Source of the DNA: Victivallales bacterium
GTDB lineage: Bacteria > Verrucomicrobiota > Lentisphaeria > Oligosphaerales > Oligosphaeraceae
Assembly: GCA_017617415.1 (NCBI GenBank)
Contig: JAFZWH010000084.1
Coordinates: 1 to 43,125, forward strand
DNA length: 43,125 nt
Direction: 5' to 3'
In this document: positions 34,319-41,401 of the stretch, in pieces
Numbering within the stretch: the stretch's first letter is position 1
How the letters are laid out: each line of letters opens with the position of its first letter
The notes under the pieces: model-generated
Told to the model about the DNA's origin: nothing
Databases searched by the model: none
The model's input: the letters and a program-made list of their open reading frames with translations, nothing else
Translations under genes and position numbers: made by a program

Positions 34319-35617
34319 TTAGCATACCCTCCTTTTACCTGTCACGGTCTCGAAAATTAGGGATTTCTTGTAGGTCTCAAGTTCGGCGATGAGCGCCTCC
34401 TTCTCCGCGATGACGCCGTCAATCGCCGCGCACTTGGAGTCAAGATAGGCGGCGATGGCGGTCTGTTCGGGTAGCGGGGGAATGGGAAGCCATTGAGCCT
34501 TTATTATCTGTTGGCTAATGTTCGGTTGACCTCCACCCAAAGCCGATGAAAGCAGATGACTTTTCAGCGCTTGCAGAGCGTAATAGGCATAATTAAAGTT
34601 TTCGCGTGGACTTCCAAGAACACAACAAGCCTGGTTCACACATCCAGATATATATGAAATAGCCATATTGCCTATGGAAGCGCCATACATGGCAATAACA
34701 ACAAACGGAGGATTGTATATTTTCAGAGCACTATACTCAGAGAGAAAAGATTCCGCAATTTGGTTTTTGACTTCTGTTATGTCTCCTCCTGAATACACAT
34801 CTCCTGACAGTATCCAATTAATTGGACCTGAATTATCTTTTGCATCATCAAATTTGGGTGTTGTCCCACTTCCAATGATGCCATATATACGGTTAATTTT
34901 GTCGCGTGACCACCCCCGCGGCATCTGACCAATCCACTCTACGCCCGAATCCTTCATCTCGGCGTTTGGGTCGAGCCCTTTGGTGACGGCCTCGAAGATG
35001 ACGGAAGCCTTCCACGCCTTGTACTCCTCAATGGTCGCCTTCGCCTCCGCGATGATGCCATCGATGGTCGCGCACTTTTCGTCCAGATACGCCGCGATGG
35101 CGGTCTGCTCGGGGAGAGGGGGGACATGGCTTTCAAGAGCCAAGAATTTATCTGGATATAGGCGTAATCGGGAATCAATTATCCCTGTTGAATGACATTT
35201 ATATTCATCAGCATATCTATCTGTTCTAATTAGATAATGAATGTATCGCATGTCTATGGGGGCATCATCTTTCCGCCTGAAGACACAATATGCAGGGCTT
35301 ACGATGCCATCGTATTGACTGACACCTTGTGAGCGTTTCCAAGCAAGCATAATATTCATTACAATGTCATTCTTATGGCACACCTTGTAGCCTTCTAATG
35401 ATTCCGCTCGCGTTAGCATCTCATCTTCGGCAATTTTTTCCGCCCGCGGTGCTACTCCATAATATTCGGAAACAGAGAGTAAAGGCAGGTTTGGGTTTGC
35501 TTCGCACCGTTCATTGACCTCTTCAAACAAGGCCTTGTTACGAATAACCTTCCAGCCAATTGGCATCTTTCCAATCCATTCCACGCCAGAGTCTTTCATT
35601 TTAGAGTATTGCATCAT
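34319..35617 (-). CDS. hsdS: Type I restriction enzyme, specificity subunit
   Basis: 432 residues with the classical two-TRD layout. The conserved entry MKDSGVEWIG occurs at residues 7-16 and 221-230, and PPLPEQTAIAAYLD followed by the helical spacer at about 166-215 and 380-425. TRD1 spans about 17-165 and TRD2 about 231-379. Each recognises one half of a bipartite DNA target in complex with HsdM2. The TRD-coding DNA is visibly AT-richer than the conserved spacers, as expected for exchanged domains. Its ATG overlaps the stop of the DUF4062 gene (ATGA), implying translational coupling. Confidence 0.96.
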   Translation of the reverse strand: MMQYSKMKDSGVEWIGKMPIGWKVIRNKALFEEVNERCEANPNLPLLSVSEYYGVAPRAEKIAEDEMLTRAESLEGYKVCHKNDIVMNIMLAWKRSQGVSQYDGIVSPAYCVFRRKDDAPIDMRYIHYLIRTDRYADEYKCHSTGIIDSRLRLYPDKFLALESHVPPLPEQTAIAAYLDEKCATIDGIIAEAKATIEEYKAWKASVIFEAVTKGLDPNAEMKDSGVEWIGQMPRGWSRDKINRIYGIIGSGTTPKFDDAKDNSGPINWILSGDVYSGGDITEVKNQIAESFLSEYSALKIYNPPFVVIAMYGASIGNMAISYISGCVNQACCVLGSPRENFNYAYYALQALKSHLLSSALGGGQPNISQQIIKAQWLPIPPLPEQTAIAAYLDSKCAAIDGVIAEKEALIAELETYKKSLIFETVTGKRRVC

Positions 35618-36909
35618 GCCTGATTCTTTCCGTATTGAGCAAGGTTACTTTTTATCAATTCATACACGCCGTAATCGTTAAGATTTCCTTTTTCATAAAG
35701 GTCCCGAACAATGGATAAAAGCTCATTAAAATTGCATTCTATTTCGTTGATTCTATAATGAACTTTGATTGTTTTTTCTACAGGTTCAATGATGCTTTCT
35801 GCAAAAAACATGCATTGATAAATCACGTCCTGGTTTTTATCCGGGAGGAAAAAACGTTCCTGGTTAAGTATTCTTGACCGTTTGGGATTTAAACTAAACC
35901 TATAATCTCCTTGAGGCGACATACTATTCAGATGATCAGATGATGTATACGGAAGATTTGGTGGTTTGCTGATTAAACTATCGCGATCCGGGAAGACAAT
36001 ATTATTGCCATCCTGATCAATCAGATAGTCTTCCCATTCTATGTTATTCATTGGGAAGGGATATGGGTTCGATATCTTCAAATCAATTCGACATATCTTT
36101 GCCATTTGAACAAACCACGGAAGAGCCTCTTCGAGAAAAAAATGAATAACACTATTCGTGTCATATCTTGCTGAATAATCTTTAAATAACGAAGTATTTA
36201 ACTTTTCTTTTTGATACTTAATTCTATATGAAACACATTCAATTTCATTTTCAGAAAAATCACTGAGGGTCGTCGCGGAACGTGCCTCCATCTTTATGTC
36301 TGTCGCAATTTGCATTGCTCCTGCGCGTTTAAGCGATTCCTTTAACCGCTGATTTTCCAATTCTAAAGTGGCAATTTTCTGAAGCATTTCCGCATTTGCC
36401 GGGATATCCCCCCGCATCCAGCCTGTAGCAGGAAAACGTTGGATTGTTTGAATTACGCTTGCTTGAAAACTTGTAATCAGTTCTGTGGCATTGCTCCAGA
36501 AAGATACTAGGCGCCCTGAATCAATTACTTTCGTGCGAAAATCCAAAAATTTCTTAAAAAGTTTCTCATCCTTATCCGTTTTCCCTCGTTCAATATTATC
36601 GGGATTACGATGGATTAATGCAATGATTTTCTTCCCTTGGTTTACAGCATAGTCATATTCCCGTTCCGTGTAACTGACACCCACGCTATCCATAGAACCA
36701 TATCGTGCACCCATGAGTAGAACGTAGTAATCACTTTCGTCTATTATGCGCCGAATATACTGCATCTGTTCTTCGTCAATGGCAGAAAAAAACTCCATCC
36801 CGGCAGGGATATAGTTCAGCTTTAAGATAGCAAAAAGAAGCTGCGTTCGTTCTTCCTGAAGGTCTGAATAAGTCGAACTAATGAAAATTTGATATTTCCT
36901 ATCGGTCAT
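35614..36909 (-). CDS. DUF4062-domain protein embedded in the restriction operon
   Basis: 431 residues with AGGAG 7 bp before the ATG. Residues about 5-95 are DUF4062 (KYQIFISSTYSDLQEERTQLLFAIL ... YYVLLMGARYGSMDSVGVSYTEREYDYAV), a TIR/SIR2-like Rossmann-type module found at the front of STAND and other immune proteins. Residues about 165-205 include a short coiled coil (AEMLQKIATLELENQRLKESL). The C-terminal half (210-431) is not recognised and is rich in aromatic and polar residues. No P-loop is visible. The four-base overlap with hsdS ties it to the specificity subunit. It is AT-richer than hsdM and hsdR. A nucleotide-signal or NAD-related role is plausible for the N-domain but unproven. 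Confidence 0.8.
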   Translation of the reverse strand: MTDRKYQIFISSTYSDLQEERTQLLFAILKLNYIPAGMEFFSAIDEEQMQYIRRIIDESDYYVLLMGARYGSMDSVGVSYTEREYDYAVNQGKKIIALIHRNPDNIERGKTDKDEKLFKKFLDFRTKVIDSGRLVSFWSNATELITSFQASVIQTIQRFPATGWMRGDIPANAEMLQKIATLELENQRLKESLKRAGAMQIATDIKMEARSATTLSDFSENEIECVSYRIKYQKEKLNTSLFKDYSARYDTNSVIHFFLEEALPWFVQMAKICRIDLKISNPYPFPMNNIEWEDYLIDQDGNNIVFPDRDSLISKPPNLPYTSSDHLNSMSPQGDYRFSLNPKRSRILNQERFFLPDKNQDVIYQCMFFAESIIEPVEKTIKVHYRINEIECNFNELLSIVRDLYEKGNLNDYGVYELIKSNLAQYGKNQA

Positions 36910-36936
36910 TTCACTTCTCCTATGTGTTCTTCCTCG

Positions 36937-37218
36937 TTAGCAAAAGTAGTAGTAGATGCCCTTTATGAACATCTCGTGGTCGTCGATTCGATTAAGCGCC
37001 TTCAATCGGTTAAGCGCCACTAACCAGTTCGTAATTTCCTCCGTTGAACTTGTTTGAGGAGACTTTACTCATCGTTCATCCTCCCTGGTCAGTTTGTGTT
37101 CAATCTCTTCAATCAATGTCAATTTCTCCCCAAGTTGGGGGAAATTTTGCAATTTTCCCACAGGCTGTGGGAAATTTTGGTGGCATGGCGCATACAGGCG
37201 GAAACTGTCAATCGCGGT
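36937..37218 (-). pseudogene. Eroded coding relic between the YhcG gene and the DUF4062 gene
   Basis: In one frame the minus strand reads TAIDSFRLYAPCHQ...LTLIEEIEHKLTREDER, then TGA, then VKSPQTSSTEEITNWLVALN...MFIKGIYYYFC, then TAA at 36939-36937. The peptide looks protein-like on both sides of the in-frame TGA, but no ATG begins either part. A short frame with GGAGG and ATG at 37072 (MSKVSSNKFNGG...) overlaps it. Two palindromes (37121-37148 and 37151-37177, TTTCCCACAG/CTGTGGGAAA type) lie inside. The 362-bp gap probably held a small gene now decayed; a structured intergenic region is the alternative. Confidence 0.3.
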
Positions 37219-37271
37219 TCAAATCGCCAACAAGTTGTTGACGATTTCATACCGATGGAGCGTTCCCGATC

Positions 37272-38339
37272 TCACTCCTCCTTCCCGACTTCGGGGTGCT
37301 GAAGCAGGAAGAGTTCCTTCTGCTGTTCGATTTCGCGCCTCAGTTCCTCCTGAGTGGGGAGACAGGTGAGGTACTTTGCGGCAAAGAGCTGCTCGTTGCC
37401 GTGAAGGACGGAGTATCGCGCGATGTCCTTGCTGGTCTCGGCGCACAGAAGGATGCCGAGGGTTGGGTTGTCGCCCTCGCCGCGCTTGAGTTCATCGTAC
37501 ATCCGCACGTACATGTCCATCTGCCCAACGTCCTGGTGGGTGATTTGCGCGGTCTTCAGGTCGATGAGCACGAAGCATTTGAGGATGTAGTTGTAGAAAA
37601 CCAGGTCGATGAAGAAGTCTCCCGCGTCGGTGGCGATGTGCTGTTGCCGTGCGACGAAGGCGAAGCCCTTGCCCAGTTCCATGAGGAAATTCTGGAGATG
37701 GCTGATGATGGCCGTCTCCAAGGCGCTTTCCGTGAAGGCGGGGTTGTTGCTCAGGCCCAGAAATTCCGCCACGACGGGGTTCTTGATGAACTCCAGCTTG
37801 TCCGCCTGATACGGTGCCGTGAGGCGTTTCATCTCCTCCACTACAGGCTTCTTCACCTGCGAAGAGAGCAGCCGCTCGTAGTAGTGCGAGCTGATGTTAC
37901 GGGAAAGCGCGCGTACGCTCCATGATTCTTGCGACGCCTCGTTCATGTACCACTGACGTGCCTTCTCGTCATCCACCCTGAGAAGTTCGCGAAAATGTGA
38001 CCATGTTAGATTTTGCACACGCGTGTGCAAAATCTCTGGATTTGGGAAATACGAATAAAACTGTCTGCAATAGAACAGATTTCTGAAATTATACCCGCTG
38101 CCGAACTCCTGCATAAGCACCACTGAAAGGGACCTCAGCAACTGCGTGCCGTAGTCGGCTCTCTTGCTGCCGTGCTGTTCCTCCTCGACGATGCGCCGCC
38201 CAAGGTTCCAGTAGGTATCCAGCAGGGCGGCGCCCGCCGCCGCGTATGCCATCGCGCGTCCCTTGAGAATGATGTCGCGCAAGTCGTCGAGCAATTTCCC
38301 CGACTGTTGCTCAATGATATTTAACTGCTTACTGGTCAT
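37272..38339 (-). CDS. YhcG/DUF1016 PD-(D/E)XK nuclease-family protein
   Basis: 355 residues from the ATG at 38339; an in-frame TTG 11 codons upstream is less likely. The N-terminal DUF1016 helical domain (about 1-165) contains YWNLGRRIVEEEQ, LLRSLSVVLMQEFGSGYNFRNLFYCRQFY and LTWSHFRELLRVDDEKARQWYMNEA. The C-terminal nuclease domain (about 190-345) shows ALETAIISHLQNFLMELGKGFAFVARQQHI, DFFIDLVFYN and VLIDLKTAQ, matching the D...D-x-K catalytic pattern. Such proteins frequently sit inside type I restriction operons; whether they process DNA for the R subunit or act independently is unknown. It is 58 bp downstream of hsdM. Confidence 0.92.
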   Translation of the reverse strand: MTSKQLNIIEQQSGKLLDDLRDIILKGRAMAYAAAGAALLDTYWNLGRRIVEEEQHGSKRADYGTQLLRSLSVVLMQEFGSGYNFRNLFYCRQFYSYFPNPEILHTRVQNLTWSHFRELLRVDDEKARQWYMNEASQESWSVRALSRNISSHYYERLLSSQVKKPVVEEMKRLTAPYQADKLEFIKNPVVAEFLGLSNNPAFTESALETAIISHLQNFLMELGKGFAFVARQQHIATDAGDFFIDLVFYNYILKCFVLIDLKTAQITHQDVGQMDMYVRMYDELKRGEGDNPTLGILLCAETSKDIARYSVLHGNEQLFAAKYLTCLPTQEELRREIEQQKELFLLQHPEVGKEE

Positions 38340-38397
38340 TATGTTCCAAGGTGTCTTAAAAATTGTCAACAAGTTTTGTCACTGCACGTTCCAAATC

Positions 38398-40167
38398 TCA
38401 CTTTTCCTCCCCGAACAGGGTGTTCAGCTTATCCATCAGGCTCTTCTCGTGGACCTTGATGCGCTCAGCGATGTCGGAGGCCTTCTCCAGGTCCTTGTAG
38501 ACATAGAACACGCGCGTGAAGGGAATCTCGTAGCCGATTTTGGTCTTGGAGCGGTCGATCCATGCGTCGGGATTGTAGGGAAGCACCTCGCGGGCGAGGT
38601 ATGCCTCGATGTCCTCCGTGAGCGGGATGTTCTCCGTGTCGCGCTTGTCGGTGTCGGCGACGGGCTTGCCTTTCTTGAGCACCTTCTTGCCATTGGCGTC
38701 CACCAGCGGAGTCTCGACGGTGATTTTGCTGTAGCCGAGTTCATTGGCTTCCATCAACTTGGCGCGGCAGGAGACGGCGCGGCCGTTGGCCAGTGTCTCG
38801 GAGTAGTCCGCTGTGAGATACTCGCCGTATGCCTTCACGATGAGAGAGCGGCAGGCGTCGGTGATGTCGTTTCGCTTGTTGCCGATGGGTTTGCGGCGCG
38901 GCTCGAAGCACTGGGACGCGTCGATGAGCAGAACCTTGCCACGGTGGGATTCGGGTTTGGCTTTGGTGACAATCCACACGTATGTGGCGATGCCCGTGTT
39001 GTAGAAGCTGTCGTTGGGGAGCTGCACGATGGCGTCCAGCCAGTCGTTTTCAATGAGGTATCGGCGGATTTCGGATGGTCCGCTTCCTGCGTCGCCCGTG
39101 AAGAGCGATGAGCCGTTCTGGATGATGGCCATTCGGCCCGTGCCCTCCTTGAGCTTTGCCACGCCGTTGAGCAGGAAGAGCATCTGCCCGTCGCTCTTGG
39201 AGGGCAGCCCCGCGCCGAAACGGCCCTGCGCCCCCTTGCGGGCTTCGGCCTCCACGGCTTGTGCCTCGCGCTTCCAGTCGATGCCGAAGGGCGGATTCGA
39301 GATAATGAAATCGAAGGCGTACCCGTCGAACTGGTCGTTGTTCAGGGTGTCTCCGAACTTCATGTTGTCGGGGTTTCCGCCGCGGATGAGCATGTCCGCC
39401 TTGGCGATGCCGTAGGTGAAGGGGTTGAGTTCCTGCCCGAAGGTGGTGATTTCCATCTCGGCGTCAAGCTGGTGAAGGCGCTCCTCCATGCAGGTGAGCA
39501 TCTGGCTCGTGCCCATCGTCATGTCATAGATGGTTCGGGCGTCGCCACCCGCATTGCCAGTCACGAGCAGGTCGCACATCGCGTAGATGATGTCTCGGCT
39601 GGTGAAGTGCGCTCCAGCCTCTTCGTCATAACTCTCGGAAAACCGCTGTACGAGGTTCTCGAAGATGTAGCCCATGTCCACCGCCGTTATCTTCTGTGGA
39701 TTCATGTCGGCCTTCTCGGAACAGAAGTCCACGATGACCTGATAGAGCAGGTTTGAATCCGCCATCCGCTTGATTTGGTCGCCAAAGCCCATCTGTGCCA
39801 GAATGTCCTGTACATTTTCGGAGAAGCCATTGATGAAGGCGCGGAAGTTGTCCTCAATGTTCTCCGCGTCCGCGCGCAGAGTCTCGAAGGTGAAGGGGCT
39901 GGTGTTGTAGAAGGCGTAGCCAGACGCCTTCCGCAGGAAGCCGTCCTTGACGGCAAGGTGCTTGACCTCTTCGTACTTGGCCAGCACGGCCTGATGAGTC
40001 GGAAGCAGACAGTCGTGGAAACGCTTGATGATGGTCATCGGCAGAATGACCAGGCCGTACTCGTGCGGCTTGTATGCGCCGAAAAGGGAATTCGCCACGT
40101 TCCAGATGACGGATGCCTTCTCCTGGATGTTGCGGCCGACGGATTGGATGGGATTTTCGTTCGCCAT
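38398..40167 (-). CDS. hsdM: Type I restriction enzyme, methyltransferase subunit
   Basis: 589 residues. The N-terminal HsdM helical domain (about 10-150, VIWNVANSLFGAYKPHEYGLVILPMTIIKRF) precedes an N6-adenine methyltransferase fold. Catalytic motif IV is NPPF (291-294) within FIISNPPFGIDW. Motif I is atypical: YDMTMGTSQML (about 214-224), instead of the usual D-P-x-x-G-T/S-G-G. GAHFTSRDIIYAM is the standard segment before motif I, so the alignment is firm. It methylates host DNA at the HsdS-specified site. It is the first gene of the minus-strand operon and divergent from the WYL regulator. No strong Shine-Dalgarno is visible. Confidence 0.96.
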   Translation of the reverse strand: MANENPIQSVGRNIQEKASVIWNVANSLFGAYKPHEYGLVILPMTIIKRFHDCLLPTHQAVLAKYEEVKHLAVKDGFLRKASGYAFYNTSPFTFETLRADAENIEDNFRAFINGFSENVQDILAQMGFGDQIKRMADSNLLYQVIVDFCSEKADMNPQKITAVDMGYIFENLVQRFSESYDEEAGAHFTSRDIIYAMCDLLVTGNAGGDARTIYDMTMGTSQMLTCMEERLHQLDAEMEITTFGQELNPFTYGIAKADMLIRGGNPDNMKFGDTLNNDQFDGYAFDFIISNPPFGIDWKREAQAVEAEARKGAQGRFGAGLPSKSDGQMLFLLNGVAKLKEGTGRMAIIQNGSSLFTGDAGSGPSEIRRYLIENDWLDAIVQLPNDSFYNTGIATYVWIVTKAKPESHRGKVLLIDASQCFEPRRKPIGNKRNDITDACRSLIVKAYGEYLTADYSETLANGRAVSCRAKLMEANELGYSKITVETPLVDANGKKVLKKGKPVADTDKRDTENIPLTEDIEAYLAREVLPYNPDAWIDRSKTKIGYEIPFTRVFYVYKDLEKASDIAERIKVHEKSLMDKLNTLFGEEK

Positions 40168-40217
40168 TTTAGGGATTTTCGTTGGTTTTGAGCGGGTTTT
40201 ATTTTGTCATCGAATAT

Positions 40218-40252
40218 ATTATAAATCGGACCAAGCGACAAAAGTTGTCGCT
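40218..40252 (-). promoter_or_regulatory. hsdM promoter overlapped by a palindromic operator candidate
   Basis: AGCGACAA-AAG-TTGTCGCT (40234-40252) is a perfect 8+8 bp inverted repeat centred in the 124-bp gap between hsdM and the WYL gene. On the minus strand TATAAT (40223-40218) sits 10 bp beyond it, so the palindrome covers the -35 region of hsdM. On the plus strand, TTGTCG of the same palindrome is 17 bp from TTTATT before the WYL gene. It is thus placed to let one regulator control both directions. Confidence 0.65.
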
Positions 40253-40291
40253 TCCTCGAAAAATGTATTTATTTTTTTTACCGTTTTTTAA

Positions 40292-41353
40292 ATGGATCAC
40301 TTGAAACAACGCGAAACGAAGGCTTTCATTGCCTCCCGCAAGTCGCTCCATCGCATGGCAACCATTGTCGCCATGCTCAAGAGACACGAGTGGGTGAAGA
40401 TGAAAGACATTATCAATCGTCTGAACGCCACCGAGTTGGAAGACGGCACTTATCTCGGTTGCAAAAACCGTACCGTTCAACGGGACATCAAGGTTCTTCA
40501 ATACGAATACAACGCTCCCATCGAGTACAGCAAGAGCGAGGCGGCCTATACCCTTTATAATAAGGAATGGACATTCCAAGTTCCTGCGCTCCTGAACTCC
40601 GACGAGTTGCTCGCCGTGATGATTGGCGGTAAATTGTCGAATGATATCTTCCCCGCCTGCATCAGTTCCCGCGTCAGCCGCGCGGTCGGCGAAATCCTGC
40701 GCTACAACGAGTCGGAGTACATCACGCCGGAACTTGTGGACTCGCTCAAGGTGCTTTCGGACGCAGTGACCGTCGTGCCCGACGAAATCTTCGAGGCGGC
40801 CTTCGAGGCATGGCGCTCCCGTCGCGTCCTCCGAATCAACTACGCTGGCAAGGACGGCAACGCTCTTCTCCGCGACATCGAACCCCATACGCTTGTATTC
40901 CATGAGATGCGATGGAGCATCAAGGGGTTCTGTCGTCTCCGCAACGAGATTCGCACCTTTCATCTCTCACGAATTAGGTCGGCGCAGATTCTGGACGAGC
41001 ATTTCAAGGCGAACCACGCCATCATCGCCTCCGTTACGCCTGACGACTTCCTTGACTACAAGCGTGTCAATGACGTGACCATTCGTCTGAACGAGGCGGG
41101 AAGGCAGTTCGCCTCCGTTTACGCGCTCCACAGCGCACAGAGTTTCACACGCGAGGACGACGGCTTCTTCACGATGTTCGTCCCCTCTGTTCCTCTTGAA
41201 CGCCTTGTGTCCTGGGTGCTTCGGCAGCAGGGTGACGCCTTGCTGATTGGACCGCCCGTTGCGGTGGATGCAGTCAGGACGGCGGTGCGCCGTCTGGCCG
41301 ATGTGTGCCAGGCCTATCCTTCCGCCAGAAAAAAAGGCAAGAGCACGAGGTAG
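40292..41353 (+). CDS. WYL-domain transcriptional regulator
   Basis: 353 residues. Residues about 12-80 are a winged helix-turn-helix (RMATIVAMLKRHEWVKMKDIINRLNATELEDGTYLGCKNRTVQRDIKVLQ). Residues about 170-245 are a WYL domain (FEAWRSRRVLRINYAGKDGNALLRDIEPHTLVFHEMRWSIKGFCRLRNEIRTFHLSRI). Residues about 265-340 are the C-terminal WCX extension. WYL proteins such as BrxR and CapW repress BREX and CBASS operons by binding inverted repeats and are thought to respond to nucleic-acid or nucleotide ligands. Its divergent placement against hsdM, with a shared palindrome, implies control of this restriction operon and of itself. GC content is backbone-like. Confidence 0.92.
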   Translation: MDHLKQRETKAFIASRKSLHRMATIVAMLKRHEWVKMKDIINRLNATELEDGTYLGCKNRTVQRDIKVLQYEYNAPIEYSKSEAAYTLYNKEWTFQVPALLNSDELLAVMIGGKLSNDIFPACISSRVSRAVGEILRYNESEYITPELVDSLKVLSDAVTVVPDEIFEAAFEAWRSRRVLRINYAGKDGNALLRDIEPHTLVFHEMRWSIKGFCRLRNEIRTFHLSRIRSAQILDEHFKANHAIIASVTPDDFLDYKRVNDVTIRLNEAGRQFASVYALHSAQSFTREDDGFFTMFVPSVPLERLVSWVLRQQGDALLIGPPVAVDAVRTAVRRLADVCQAYPSARKKGKSTR

Positions 41354-41401
41354 GCGGAACGGCAAGTTTTGTTCTTAATAGTTATTACTTGCGAAACTTT
41401 T

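Noticed and set aside
38339-38372. Upstream TTG start for the YhcG-type protein
   Set aside because: It would add 11 residues without family similarity. TTGACA here more likely reflects a promoter-like sequence, and the internal ATG gives the usual N-terminus.
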